A stretch of 64,000 nt of DNA from assembly GCA_018818925.1 (NCBI GenBank), contig JAHJQZ010000074.1, positions 1-64,000 on the forward strand. The letters run 5' to 3'. The position numbers and the translations under genes were made by a program. This document shows positions 9,601 through 19,245 of the stretch, piece by piece (position 1 is the stretch's first letter; each line of letters begins with the position of its first letter). The stretch comes from Alphaproteobacteria bacterium (GTDB lineage Bacteria; Pseudomonadota; Alphaproteobacteria; Rhizobiales; Devosiaceae). The notes beneath the pieces were generated by a model. The model saw nothing but the letters and a program-made list of their open reading frames with translations, did not search any database and was not told the origin of the DNA.

Positions 9601-12121
9601 GGCTGATTCCGATGCGGTCGGTCGTGGCCATGACCGGACGGGTCAGGCTGCGAGTGACCGGGCGGCCGTTTGAATCGATCAGGCGCATGACGATCTGCGC
9701 ATCGAGCGGCCGCGTCGACGGCATCGGCTCGGGCAGATAGACATCGGCCACGGCCTCGCCGGACTGATCGGTCGCGGCGATGATGCCGAGCGGGATCTGG
9801 TCGGTCTGGACGGTGTCGTCCTCGCGGCCGAAGGTATAGCCGGGATAGTCCGGCAGGGTCGTGCGCGGCCTCAGGATGGCGTCCGCCTCGATGCTGAGAT
9901 TGGGCGCGGTGGCGCCGTAAAGATACCTGGCCACGACCGAGACGGGCAGCGGCGCGTCCTCGGACACCATGCCTTCGGGCGCCGAGATGTCGAAGGCGAG
10001 CCGTTCAGGCTCGAAATCCTGCACCAGAAAGGAGATGTCGGCGAGAGGCTGTGCCTTGGGATCGGCGAAAAGACGCGCGTGCCAGGAGCCGCGCATGGCG
10101 TTCGACCGCAGATCGAGAGCGGTGAAATAGCTGCCGGCGCCGAGATCGGTCACGGTCTCGCTCGACGACAGGATGCCGTCGGGCCGTTCGAACTGGAGCG
10201 TCAGCGGCAGGCCGGTGACGGCCTCGGCGCGGCTGTCGCGCAACAGTGCCGTCAGGAAGACGGTTTCGCCCGGGCGGTAGACGCCGCGTTCGGTGGTGGC
10301 GAACAGGTCGAGCGGGCCGGCGGTGGGACGGCCGGTAACGCCGCGATCGGAGAGGTCGAAGGCGGGACGGCCGAGATCGAGGAAGGCGTAGTCGCCCGCG
10401 TCGGTCTCGGCGACGAGCAGTTGCGGCGCCATGCCGCCGTCGCCGCGCCCCAGGCCCGGGGCGAAATCGGCGCGGCCGTTCTCGTCGGTGACCGCCTCAC
10501 CGAGGATTTCGTTGTTGACGGCGACGAGCCTGACGCTGGCGCCGGCGACCGGCTCGGTGCCGGTCAGCGAACGGGCAAAGGCGTGGATGCCGTCATTGCC
10601 TGAAACCACCGACAGTCCGAGATCGGTGACGATGAACCATTGCGTCGCCAGTTCGCTCCAATAGTCTTCCTCGGCGTCGGTCACCTTGGCGGTGATGACA
10701 TAGGCGCCCGGCGCCAGTTCGCCGAGCATGTCGGCGACGGGAATGGCGGTGACGCCCATTTCGTTGAGCGCGGCGGCGGCGAGATCGACCGTTCCCTCGA
10801 ATGCGAGTTGTCCGGTGCGGAAGGCGATGTCCTCGGCCGAATAATTGTCGAGCGTCTGGCGGAAAACGCCGTCGCGCACGGCGGCGGCGATCGCCCGGTC
10901 GCCAATGCGGTAGATGGCGACATCGGCGCTCGTCGCATTGACCGAGGTCATCGGCAGGCCGCCGCCGAGGCCGGCGGGCATGACATAGGCGTTGTTGGCG
11001 AAACCGACGAAAGGCGAACGGTCGGGAACGTAGAGGTCGAGCTCGACCGTATTGCGCAGTTCCTCGCCGTCCGACGACGGCAGGCCGGCCCTGAGGGTAA
11101 CGTGATAGCGGGCGCCATGCATGACGCCCTCGAGGCAGAGCTGGTTGTCCTCGCGCTCGACGGCGAGGCGCGGATTGCCGGCCACCGACACAAAGCTCGC
11201 TAGATCGACATCGCCGGAGGCGAGCGGATCGGAGAAGACGGCGCAGATGCGCGGCTGGGCCGATTCGGCGTCGATTTCGTGCGAGACCACGCGGAAACCG
11301 TGTTCGGCCACCACCGTGTCGAGTCGGGCCGCAAGCGCCGCGTCGTCGACCAGTTCCAGGCTGTCGCGATAGGTGGCGATGGCCTCGCGCCACATCTCGC
11401 GGCCTTCGAGGCCGCGGGCGAGATAGGCGAGCGCCGTGGCGCGTTCGCGGGTCGGCTCGGACTTGAGGAAGGCGTTGAGCCCGGCATAGGTGATGTCGGT
11501 GGCGATCTCGTAGTCGCCGCGCCCATTGGCGGCGACGGCGGCGTTGTAGGCCGAGAGCGAGGCGGAGGCGAGCTTGATCCAGGTCGCCGGGTCGTTGCCG
11601 TTAATGCCGAGCGCCTGCCTGAGGAAGACGCGGGCACCGGCGGCATTACCCTCGGCCATTGCCGCGTCGGCCTCGGTGACGAGATCATGGTAGCCGAACC
11701 CTTCCGGTGCCGGATCGGTGCTCGGCAGGCCCGACGCGAAGGAGCGCGCGCCCTCGATCAGGCCCATGGCCGAAAAGCTCAGGTCGCGGATGCGCTGCTC
11801 GTAAAGCTCGTCCAGGGTCGGCGAGGAAACGATGCGGCCGGAGGTAGCGCCCTTGAAGGCAACCGGAGCGGCGGCGGCACCCTTGAGGAAGCACCACTTG
11901 GCCTTTTCGTTGAAGGTGAAGGCCTGGCAGGCCCGGTCGTCGACGCAGGCGCTCTGGCACTGGCCGAGGCTGACATTCTTGCTGACGGCGTAGTCGAAGC
12001 CGGGCAGGTCGACCTGCGGCACCAGTTCGATGCTGCGATCGGCAGCCCCGGCAATCGTCAGTCCCAATCCCAGAAAAACGGCTGCAAACAGCCAAACGGC
12101 TATGTTTCCCAAACGGCTCAT
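6629..12121 (-). pseudogene. Bacterial alpha-2-macroglobulin (YfhM-like), interrupted by in-frame TAA
   Basis: One frame runs from ATG 12121 to TGA 6629-6631 (1831 codons) but contains TAA at 7595-7597 (codon 1509). Codons 1-1508 give a signal peptide (about 1-26), a PAN/apple domain with four cysteines (C55, C59, C65, C77), macroglobulin-like beta domains, an A2M domain (PDFNGTVRVMAMAW) and a thioester domain with YPYGCAEQ (C1379). After the stop, YLEARLDNFATPLAKAQIG continues the thioester helices and the C-terminal receptor-like domain down to the TGA. Full-length relatives are about this size, so a single Tyr-to-stop change (TAC or TAT to TAA) fits. The intact protein would be a periplasmic protease trap working with PbpC. 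The stop may be a true mutation, a sequencing error or a read-through site. Confidence 0.85.
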
Positions 12122-12254
12122 CGTGCCCTCCCGTGCGCGCCCACGCTCGCCCGCATCTTATCCAACAGACGTTTGTGGCCAAACAGGGATCGAGCGGGCG
12201 CCAACCATAAAAAGACAATGGAAGGCCGAGGCGAGGAACTGCAATCGCCCGAAC

Positions 12255-12920
12255 TCACACCAATTCGGTCGGCATGTCTTTTTGGGCGAGGATCAGGTCG
12301 ACCTGTCCGACGGATTTTTTCACCCGCTCGGCGTTGACGATGTCGTTGCCATGCGCCTTGGCTTCGGCCATTGCCGGGTCGAAGCCATAGGCGAGCCAGC
12401 GGGCGATGAGCCGGCGTTTCAACACGGCCATGGGCACGTCGAGAAAAACCGCCATGTCCCAAAGGGGTGCGAGGGCGCGCCAGGGGTCTTCGTCGAGACA
12501 AAGATAATTGCCCTCGACCACGACGATGCGGGTTTCGGGACGGATTTCGGACGCGCCGGCAATAGCGATCTCGCGGGCGCGGTCGAAAACCGGCAGGAAA
12601 ACCGACGCCTCGTGGCGCGCACGCTGAAGCGTGGCGAACAAGCCGCCGAAATCGAAGGTCTCGGGCGCCCCCTTGCGCGTCAGCAGGCCGCGCGCCGCGA
12701 GCAGGCGGTCATCGAGATGAAAGCCATCCATCGGCATCAGAGCGGCTGCCGGCCCATTCTTGCCGAGTTCGGCCACCACGGCCTCGGCCAGGGTGGATTT
12801 GCCCGATCCGGGCGGGCCGGCGATGGCAATGACGCGCCGGGCGCCGGTATCCGGCAGAGCGGCGATGCGTTGCGCGAGATTGGTGGCGGTCAGCACGAGG
12901 GAGGGAACAAATTCAGACAT
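12255..12920 (-). CDS. frcK: FrcK-type nucleoside/sugar kinase-like P-loop protein
   Basis: This P-loop kinase of the uridine kinase / pantothenate kinase-like fold has 221 residues. Walker A is GPPGSGKST near residue 33, followed by PMDGFHLDD and the VVEGNYL strand typical of the FrcK/YggC group. The start at 12920 (MSEFVPSLVL) was chosen over a much longer upstream reading that would run antiparallel into frcR. In Sinorhizobium the orthologue lies in the frcBCAK fructose-uptake locus and was proposed to act as a kinase; its substrate is unproven. Here it follows the ROK regulator on the minus strand, 77 bp downstream, and probably shares its transcript. Confidence 0.85.
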   Translation of the reverse strand: MSEFVPSLVLTATNLAQRIAALPDTGARRVIAIAGPPGSGKSTLAEAVVAELGKNGPAAALMPMDGFHLDDRLLAARGLLTRKGAPETFDFGGLFATLQRARHEASVFLPVFDRAREIAIAGASEIRPETRIVVVEGNYLCLDEDPWRALAPLWDMAVFLDVPMAVLKRRLIARWLAYGFDPAMAEAKAHGNDIVNAERVKKSVGQVDLILAQKDMPTELV

Positions 12921-12997
12921 GGTGTTTCTGGTTCCGACATATCCCGACGCCGAGGCTGTTGCGCCAACGCGGCCGACGCGATCCACCGCGCCGGAAG

Positions 12998-14344
12998 CTA
13001 GAGCGTCTCCTTGAACAGGACCTCGCGATCCTGAGCGAAATTGGCAAGCAGCGGCAAACAGGCGCCGCCTATGGCTGGGGCGGAGGGGCCGATGGTGCCG
13101 GCGACAATGTCTGTGGGCACAAGCCCCTGCCGGTCGAACCTGTCCATGGCGCGCCGCGTTCGGGCAACGATGTCCTCGCGTACCACGGACGGAAAGCCGC
13201 CGTCGATGATGACGGCTTCGAAATCGATCACGGACGTGGCCGAAACCACGGTCAAGGCAAGACCTGTGGCAACCTCGTCGATCCAGGCATCGAGTGGCAC
13301 GCCGAATGCACTCCAGTCGTCGCGGTTCTGCCAGAGCCCGTGCGGATCGCCGCCCGACGCGCTGACGCGTTCGGCGAGCGACAAGATCGAGACATGGCGC
13401 AGCATCTGATGATAGCCGAAACCGCCTTTGCCATTGACCACGGGAAACGGCATCGGTCCGAGCGCGCCGGCATAGCCCGAACGGCCGGGGAACAGGCTGC
13501 CATTGAGCACGACGCCGCCGCCGATGAACGTGCCGATGAACACATGCAGGAAATCCATGCGGTGCTCGGGATTGCCGAGCATGAGTTCGGCGGCGCAGGC
13601 CGAGGTGGCGTCGTTGTAGTAATAGACCGGAAGGGGCGTTTTCCGCTCCGCCTCGGCCTTTATGTCGGTCTCGCGCCAACGTTCAACTGTCTCCGGCGGC
13701 GCGCCGGTTTCCTGCTGCCAGTTCCACATCTCGAAAGGCGCCGCGATACCGACGCCGGCGATCCTTTCACGCTGTGCGGGCGACAGGGGGCGGGACAGGA
13801 CGCCGATGTTTTTTTCGAGAAAAGACAGAATGAACCGCGGATCGGCGATGTCATAGGGCTGGTGCAGCCGGGCGCGCACGGTACCGATGAGGTCGAGCAG
13901 TACCAGTTCGGCGCTGCGCCGGCCGATCTTGAGCCCGAAGGCATAGGCGCCATCCGGATTGAGCGAATAGGGCACGAGCGGCTGTCCGACCCGGCCGCGT
14001 GACGGCGCGCCCTTGAGCAGCAGGCCGTCGCGCGTCAGATTGTTGGTGATGATCGAGATGGTCTGCGGGCTGAGGCCGGTGGCACGGGCGATGTCCGCCT
14101 TGGCAACACTGCCGCGCCGCCGGATGATCGAAAGCACCAGACGCTCATTGTAAAGGCGCACGCCGGCCTGGTGCGTGCCCCGGCTGAGCACGCGGGGACC
14201 CGAACTGCCCGTCGATATGCTGTCGCCCTCAGCCAGACTTGCCTCCCGATGCCGGATCGCGGCTATGCCGATTGTCGCGGCGCGGCATATTCGCCGTGTC
14301 CGGCTGCCATTCGTCAACCCGCGACATGATCCCGCCTGCAACAT
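12998..14344 (-). CDS. frcR: ROK-family transcriptional repressor of the fructose locus
   Basis: An N-terminal winged helix (RLVLSIIRRRGSVAKADIAR, then GLSPQTISIITNNL) precedes a ROK sugar-kinase-like domain that binds the inducer sugar. The family is usually about 400 residues. The start is uncertain: ATG 14344 has GAGGGA upstream and gives 448 residues, GTG 14191 gives 397, and a GTG at 14383 lies inside the operator and is unlikely. If the TTGACA at 14370-14365 is its -35 box, transcription would begin after 14344 and favour the shorter protein. It is divergent from frcB with a 37-bp palindrome in between, which implies autoregulation and control of frcBCA. Confidence 0.85.
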   Translation of the reverse strand: MLQAGSCRGLTNGSRTRRICRAATIGIAAIRHREASLAEGDSISTGSSGPRVLSRGTHQAGVRLYNERLVLSIIRRRGSVAKADIARATGLSPQTISIITNNLTRDGLLLKGAPSRGRVGQPLVPYSLNPDGAYAFGLKIGRRSAELVLLDLIGTVRARLHQPYDIADPRFILSFLEKNIGVLSRPLSPAQRERIAGVGIAAPFEMWNWQQETGAPPETVERWRETDIKAEAERKTPLPVYYYNDATSACAAELMLGNPEHRMDFLHVFIGTFIGGGVVLNGSLFPGRSGYAGALGPMPFPVVNGKGGFGYHQMLRHVSILSLAERVSASGGDPHGLWQNRDDWSAFGVPLDAWIDEVATGLALTVVSATSVIDFEAVIIDGGFPSVVREDIVARTRRAMDRFDRQGLVPTDIVAGTIGPSAPAIGGACLPLLANFAQDREVLFKETL

Positions 14345-14364
14345 TGGTCCCTCGCCCGTTGATG

Positions 14365-14401
14365 TGTCAATTAATAAATCCACTGGATAAACTTATTGAC
14401 A
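14365..14401. promoter_or_regulatory. Palindromic operator with divergent -35 boxes (FrcR site)
   Basis: The left arm TGTCAATTAATAAATCC (14365-14381) and the right arm GGATAAACTTATTGACA (14385-14401) are inverted repeats around ACT. The outer 7 bases and inner ATCC match exactly. Each outer end contains a perfect TTGACA in opposite orientation: plus strand at 14396-14401 and minus strand at 14370-14365. A protein bound here would cover both -35 boxes. The -10 boxes are less clear (plus AAGGAT at 14419-14424 after a 17-base spacer). The best candidate ligand is the adjacent ROK regulator. Confidence 0.75.
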
Positions 14402-14589
14402 GGCGCCATCGGATCGCCAAGGATGGCGGCAGAAAGACGGGCGCCGGCTAGGAGGTGCGCTGCGTTTTTCGGGCCGTCCCGCCGGGCTAAACGGACATGG
14501 CGGACAATCAGGCGCGCGGCATGAGGTGGTTCGACCCGCTCGCTTCCATAAAATCGGCTCCGCCTTGGGTGCGAGCCGGGGAGGAAAAC

Positions 14590-15615
14590 ATGAAAACGAT
14601 TTCGAGAGCGGCGCTTGCCTGCGCCGTTGTTGCTGGTGGTTTGACCGCTGTTCCGGCTTTCGCGGCCGATATCAGCGCCTGCCTGATCACCAAGACCGAC
14701 ACCAATCCGTTCTTCGTCAAAATGAAGGAAGGAGCGACCGCCAAGGCCGCCGAGCTGGGCATCACGCTCAAGTCCTATGCCGGCAAGATCGACGGCGACA
14801 ACGAGACCCAGGTCGCGGCCATCGAGACCTGCATCGCCGACGGCGCCAAGGGCATCCTGCTCGTGCCGTCCGACACCAAGGCCATCGTCCCGACCGTCCA
14901 GAAGGCCCGCGACGCCGGCATTCTGGTGATTGCGCTCGACACGCCGCTTGAACCGATCACGGCTGCGGACGCGACCTTCGCCACCGACAACTTCAAGGCC
15001 GGCGAACTGATCGGCGCCTGGGCCGCCGGGACGCTTGGCGACAAGGCCAAGGACGCCCGCATCGCCATGCTCGACCTGGCCACCAACCAGCCCACAGTCG
15101 GTGTGCTGCGCGACCAGGGCTTCATGCAGGGCTTCGGCATGGATCTGGCCGATCCCAACAAGTGGGGCGATGAGACCGACCCGCGCGTCATCGGCCACGA
15201 CGTCACCTCCGGCAACGAACAGGGCGGCCGTACGGCCATGGAAAACCTGATGCAGAAGGATCCGGGCGTGAACGTGGTCTACACGATCAACGAGCCGGCC
15301 GCCGCCGGTGCCTTTGAAGCCCTCAAGGCGGTCGGCCTCGAGAGCCAGGCTCTGATCGTCTCCGTCGACGGTGGCTGCCCCGGCGTCCAGAACGTCCAGG
15401 AAGGCGTAATCGGCGCGACCTCGCAGCAATACCCGCTGCTGATGGCGTCGATGGGCATTGAGGCGATCAAGCAGTTTGCCGACGACGGCACCCTGCCCGC
15501 CAACACGCCCGGCCTCGACTTCTTCAATACCGGCGTCAACCTCGTGACCGATAAGCCCGTCGAAGGCGTTCCCTCGATCAGTGTCGAGGAAGGCCTTGCT
15601 CTTTGCTGGGGTTGA
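14590..15615 (+). CDS. frcB: Fructose ABC transporter, periplasmic binding protein
   Basis: This type-I sugar-binding protein has 341 residues and a signal peptide ending FAADIS (cleavage about residue 25). Two Rossmann-like lobes follow, with [15 protein letters not shown] at the N-lobe, [18 protein letters not shown] at the hinge-side sugar site and [13 protein letters not shown] in the C-lobe. These are the features of Sinorhizobium FrcB, which binds fructose, mannose and ribose. GAGGAAAA lies directly upstream of the ATG at 14590. It is the first gene of frcBCA, and a hairpin with a T-tract after it would keep its transcript in excess over the membrane components. Confidence 0.93.
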   Translation: MKTISRAALACAVVAGGLTAVPAFAADISACLITKTDTNPFFVKMKEGATAKAAELGITLKSYAGKIDGDNETQVAAIETCIADGAKGILLVPSDTKAIVPTVQKARDAGILVIALDTPLEPITAADATFATDNFKAGELIGAWAAGTLGDKAKDARIAMLDLATNQPTVGVLRDQGFMQGFGMDLADPNKWGDETDPRVIGHDVTSGNEQGGRTAMENLMQKDPGVNVVYTINEPAAAGAFEALKAVGLESQALIVSVDGGCPGVQNVQEGVIGATSQQYPLLMASMGIEAIKQFADDGTLPANTPGLDFFNTGVNLVTDKPVEGVPSISVEEGLALCWG

Positions 15616-15653
15616 TCGCAACCTGCCTGTGACAGAGGCAAGACCTGAAATCG

Positions 15654-15681
15654 AGGGGCGGCCTGCGGGTCGCCCCTTTTT
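15654..15681 (+). terminator. Attenuating terminator between frcB and frcC
   Basis: AGGGGCGGCC (15654-15663) pairs with GGTCGCCCCT (15668-15677), with one G-U pair and a TGCG loop, followed by T residues to 15681. It sits 38 bp after the frcB stop and 13 bp before frcC. This fits partial termination that favours binding-protein expression. Confidence 0.75.
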
Positions 15682-15694
15682 GGGAGTGGGGGGA

Positions 15695-16774
15695 ATGACC
15701 GATCAACCGAAACACACTAGCGGCCAGGACTTCGAACAAAGCCTGGCCGGAAGCGACACCGCCGTTGCCGCATTCGATTCCGAGCGGCGCGGGCTTATGA
15801 GCCGGCTCCAGCATTTCCTGCATTCCAGCCCGGCGATGGTGCCATTGTTCGTGCTGCTTGTGGCGACGGCCACGTTCTCCATCGTTGTCGGTCCGAAATT
15901 CTACTCGCCCTTCGCGCTGACGCTGATCCTGCAGCAGGTGGCGATCACTGGCATCGTGGCGACGGCGGCAACGCTGATCATCCTGACTGCCGGCATCGAC
16001 CTCTCGGTCGGCGCCATAATGGTCCTGACATCGGTGGTGATGGGGCGCGTCGCCATGATCGACGGCTGGCCGACCCCGCTCGCCATTGCCTTCGGCATTG
16101 CCCTTGGCGGTGCCTGCGGCTGGATCAACGGCATGCTGGTCACCAAGGTCAAGCTGCCGCCCTTCATCGTCACGCTCGGCACATGGTCGGTCTTTGCCGC
16201 CGCCATGTTCATCTATTCGTCCAACGAGACGATCCGCAGTCAGGAAATCGCCGCCGAGCATCCCCTGCTGCAGTTCTTCGGCACCACCTTCAAGGTGGGT
16301 GGCGCCGTCTTCACCTATGCGGTGTTCCTGATGGTCATCCTGGCGGTGATCGTCTGGTATGTGCTTAATCACACCGCCTGGGGCCGGCATGTCTATGCCA
16401 TTGGCGACGATCCGGAAGCCGCCGAGCTCGCCGGCGTTAGGGTCGACCGCACGCTCGTATCGGTCTATGTCGTCGCCGGCATCATCTGCGCCCTGGCCGG
16501 CTGGGCCCTGATCGGCCGCATCGGCGCCATCTCGCCGCAATCAGGCCAGAACGAAAACATCAACGCCATAACCGCCGTCGTGATCGGCGGCACGTCCTTG
16601 TTCGGCGGCCGTGGGTCCATCCTCGGCACCCTGTTCGGGGCCCTGATCGTCGGCGTGTTTTCGCTGGGCCTCAGATTGTGGGGCACGGACCCGCAATGGA
16701 CGCAACTGACCGTTGGCGCCCTCATCATCGTCGCCGTCGCGATCGACCAGTGGATCCGGAGGATTTCGTCATGA
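15695..16774 (+). CDS. frcC: Fructose ABC transporter, permease
   Basis: This 359-residue RbsC/BPD_transp_2-type permease has about nine to ten membrane segments and the family motif TAGIDLSVGAIM. A long cytoplasmic N-terminus (about 50 residues) precedes the first helix. The start at 15695 (MTDQPKH) is preceded by a strong G-rich ribosome site; an upstream ATG at 15581 would overlap frcB. Near the C-terminus are RTLVSVYVVAG and NAITAVVIGGTSLFGGRG, the conserved EAA-like region. Its stop overlaps the frcA start (ATGA), so permease and ATPase are translationally coupled. Confidence 0.93.
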   Translation: MTDQPKHTSGQDFEQSLAGSDTAVAAFDSERRGLMSRLQHFLHSSPAMVPLFVLLVATATFSIVVGPKFYSPFALTLILQQVAITGIVATAATLIILTAGIDLSVGAIMVLTSVVMGRVAMIDGWPTPLAIAFGIALGGACGWINGMLVTKVKLPPFIVTLGTWSVFAAAMFIYSSNETIRSQEIAAEHPLLQFFGTTFKVGGAVFTYAVFLMVILAVIVWYVLNHTAWGRHVYAIGDDPEAAELAGVRVDRTLVSVYVVAGIICALAGWALIGRIGAISPQSGQNENINAITAVVIGGTSLFGGRGSILGTLFGALIVGVFSLGLRLWGTDPQWTQLTVGALIIVAVAIDQWIRRISS

Positions 16775-17583
16775 ACGGGACCGCCATACCCGTCCTTGAG
16801 GCCCACGGGCTCTACAAGAGCTTCGGGCGCGTTACCGCCCTCAACGGCGCCGATTTCGATCTTTTTCCCGGCGAGGTGCTGGGGCTGATCGGCGACAACG
16901 GCGCCGGCAAGTCGGTATTGATCAAGATTCTCTCGGGCGCCATCCAGCCGGATGCCGGCCAGATCATGCTCGACGGCAAGCCGGTGAGCTTTTCCTCGCC
17001 GCTCGAAGGCCGCGCCGCCGGCATCGAGACGGTCTATCAGACCCTCGCCCTCAGCCCGGCGCTGTCGATTGCCGACAACATGTTCCTCGGGCGCGAATTG
17101 CGACAACCCGGTTTTCTCGGCCAGTGGTTCCGCAAGCTCGACAAGAAGACGATGGAAAAGCAGGCGCGCGCCAAGCTCAGCGAACTCGGCCTGATGACCA
17201 TCCAGGATATCGGCCAGGCGGTCGAGACGCTGTCGGGCGGCCAGCGCCAGGGTATCGCGGTGGCGCGCGCGGCGGCCTTCGGGTCCAAGGTCGTCATCAT
17301 GGACGAGCCGACCGCCGCCCTGGGCGTCAAGGAGAGCCGGCGCGTGCTCGAACTGATCAAGGACGTCAAGGCCCGTGGCATGCCGATCGTCCTGATCTCG
17401 CACAACATGCCGCATGTCTTCGAGGTCGCCGACCGCATCCACATCCATCGCCTCGGCCGCCGCATCGCCGTCATCGATCCCAAGAAGCACTCGATGTCGG
17501 ACGCCGTGGCGATCATGACGGGCGCGATGGCGCCGCCCGAACCGGAAATGCCCATGACGGGCGCATTGCAGGCGGCGAACTGA
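16771..17583 (+). CDS. frcA: Fructose ABC transporter, ATP-binding protein
   Basis: This 270-residue single-domain ATPase has Walker A GDNGAGKSV, signature LSGGQRQGIAVARAAA, Walker B VVIMDEPTAALG and the H-switch in LISHNMPH. One ABC domain, rather than the fused pair found in RbsA, matches Sinorhizobium FrcA, so two copies should be needed per transporter. The ATG at 16771 overlaps the frcC stop. It has an odd Q-to-V/I pattern near the Q-loop (ETVYQTLAL), which is normal for this subfamily. A 40-bp gap separates it from the first SDR gene, suggesting one transcript. Confidence 0.93.
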   Translation: MNGTAIPVLEAHGLYKSFGRVTALNGADFDLFPGEVLGLIGDNGAGKSVLIKILSGAIQPDAGQIMLDGKPVSFSSPLEGRAAGIETVYQTLALSPALSIADNMFLGRELRQPGFLGQWFRKLDKKTMEKQARAKLSELGLMTIQDIGQAVETLSGGQRQGIAVARAAAFGSKVVIMDEPTAALGVKESRRVLELIKDVKARGMPIVLISHNMPHVFEVADRIHIHRLGRRIAVIDPKKHSMSDAVAIMTGAMAPPEPEMPMTGALQAAN

Positions 17584-17623
17584 GATCAAGCCGGGCCGCA
17601 AGGGCCCGTTGGGAGCGTGTGAC

Positions 17624-18406
17624 ATGGACATGGGTCTTTCGGGCAAGCTGGCGGTGATCACTGGCGGCAGCGTCGGCATCGGGCTTGCGGTGGCGGAGGG
17701 TCTGGCTGCGGAAGGCTGCGCAATCCTCATCGCCGCGCGCGGTGCCGAACGCGTCGCCGACGTCGCCGCTGCGATTGCCGGCAGGTTCGCCGTCGAAGCA
17801 CGCGGCATCGCCTGCGACGTTGCTTCCACCGAGGGCTGCGACGCCCTGATCGCGGCGGCGGCGGAAATGGGCGGCGCCGATATTCTGATCAACAATGCCG
17901 GCACCGGCTCGAACGAGACCATCCAGGAGGCGGACGACGCCAAATGGACCTATTACTGGGAACTGCATGTCATGGCCGCCGTGCGGCTGGCGCGAGGCCT
18001 CGTTCCGCAGATGAAGAAAAACGGCGGCGGCGCCATTATTCACAATGCCTCGATCTGCGCCGTGCAGCCGCTGTGGTACGAGCCGATCTACAACGTCACC
18101 AAGGCGGCGCTGATGATGTTCTCAAAGACGCTCAGCAGCGAGGTGGTCGGCGACAACATCCGCGTCAACACCATCAATCCCGGTCTCGTGCTCACGCCCG
18201 ACTGGGTCAAGACGGCCAAACAGCTCGCCGGCGAGGACGGCTACAAGGCGCATCTGCAAGGCGTCGCCGACGAGGCCGGCGGCATGAAGCGCTTCGCCAC
18301 GCCCGAGGAACTGGCCAATTTCTTCGTCTTCCTTTGCTCGGACAAGGCGAGCTATTCGACCGGCTCCACCTATTTCGTCGATGGCGGCTGGCTGAGAACG
18401 GTTTAG
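17624..18406 (+). CDS. Short-chain dehydrogenase/reductase in the fructose locus
   Basis: A classical SDR of 260 residues. The cofactor site is TGGSVGIG (about residues 15-22), the NNAG motif is INNAGTG, and the catalytic serine (HNASICAV) precedes YNVTK. The C-terminus has the usual DGGWLRTV end. The ATG at 17624 has GGGAGC 8 bases upstream. An acidic residue after the second beta strand is not obvious (RGAERV), so NADP cannot be excluded. Its position after frcA and before a sorbitol-type dehydrogenase suggests oxidation of a polyol or sugar feeding the fructose pool; the exact substrate is unknown. Confidence 0.85.
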   Translation: MDMGLSGKLAVITGGSVGIGLAVAEGLAAEGCAILIAARGAERVADVAAAIAGRFAVEARGIACDVASTEGCDALIAAAAEMGGADILINNAGTGSNETIQEADDAKWTYYWELHVMAAVRLARGLVPQMKKNGGGAIIHNASICAVQPLWYEPIYNVTKAALMMFSKTLSSEVVGDNIRVNTINPGLVLTPDWVKTAKQLAGEDGYKAHLQGVADEAGGMKRFATPEELANFFVFLCSDKASYSTGSTYFVDGGWLRTV

Positions 18407-18462
18407 CGCATCGACGGTCGCGCGACGCGCGATACAGTCGCAAACTTCGGAGAATAGAAACA

Positions 18463-19245
18463 ATGACCAGTCGTCCACGGCTTGCGGGCAAGACCGCGCT
18501 GATCACCGGCGCGGCGCGCGGCATCGGGCGCGCCTTTGCCGAGGCCTATTTGCGCGAAGGCGCCAGGGTGGCGATCGCCGACATCAATATCGATCGGGCA
18601 AGGCGGACCGCCGCCGAACTCGGCGATGCCGCCATTGCCGTCGACATGGATGTCACCCGTGAGGAGAGCATCGATGCCGGCGTGGCCGAGGCCGTCAAGA
18701 AGATGGGCCGCATCGACATCCTCATCAACAACGTCGCCCTGTTCACCGCCGGCGAAATCGTCGACATCGCCCGCGCCGATTTCGACAGGGTCTTTGCCGT
18801 CAATGTCGGCGGCGTGCTGTTCACCCTGCAAGCAGTGGCCAAACACATGATCGAGCGTGGCGGCGGCGGCAAGATCATCAACATGGCGAGCCAGGCTGGC
18901 CGTCGCGGCGAGGCGCTGGTCGCGGTCTATTGCGCCAGCAAGGCTGCCGTCATTTCACTGACCCAGTCGGCCGGGCTCAACCTCATCAAGTACGGCATCA
19001 ACGTCAACGCCATCGCGCCCGGCGTCGTCGACGGCGAGCACTGGGACGGCGTCGATGCCTTCTTCGCCAGGCTGGAGAACAAGGCCTCGGGCCAGAAGAA
19101 AAAGGAAGTCGGCCAAAGCGTTCCCTTCGGCCGCATGGGCACGGCCGATGACCTTGTCGGCATGGCGATCTTCCTCGCCACCGCGGAAGCCGACTACATC
19201 GTTTCCCAGTGTTTCAACGTCGATGGCGGTCAGTGGATGAGCTAA
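18463..19245 (+). CDS. smoS: Sorbitol (L-iditol/polyol) dehydrogenase, SDR family
   Basis: A 260-residue SDR with TGAARGIG, DINIDRAR (the aspartate after strand 2 favours NAD), NNVALF in place of NNAG, the catalytic serine in NMASQAGRRGEALVA, and YCASK. The run NAIAPGVVDGEHWDGVD and the end NVDGGQWMS closely resemble rhizobial SmoS/PolS sorbitol dehydrogenases, which oxidise sorbitol to fructose and often galactitol to tagatose. AGGA-like bases (CGGAGAAT) precede the ATG at 18463. Fructose made here would join the fructose imported by FrcBCA. The assignment is by recalled similarity; substrate preference is inferred. Confidence 0.85.
   Translation: MTSRPRLAGKTALITGAARGIGRAFAEAYLREGARVAIADINIDRARRTAAELGDAAIAVDMDVTREESIDAGVAEAVKKMGRIDILINNVALFTAGEIVDIARADFDRVFAVNVGGVLFTLQAVAKHMIERGGGGKIINMASQAGRRGEALVAVYCASKAAVISLTQSAGLNLIKYGINVNAIAPGVVDGEHWDGVDAFFARLENKASGQKKKEVGQSVPFGRMGTADDLVGMAIFLATAEADYIVSQCFNVDGGQWMS

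Noticed and set aside
6515-9673. A very long plus-strand open frame (over 1000 codons) opposite the alpha-2-macroglobulin gene
   Set aside because: It is the mirror of a GC-rich gene: no ribosome site, arginine/glycine/aspartate-biased composition, no recognisable domain, and the minus-strand gene is clear.
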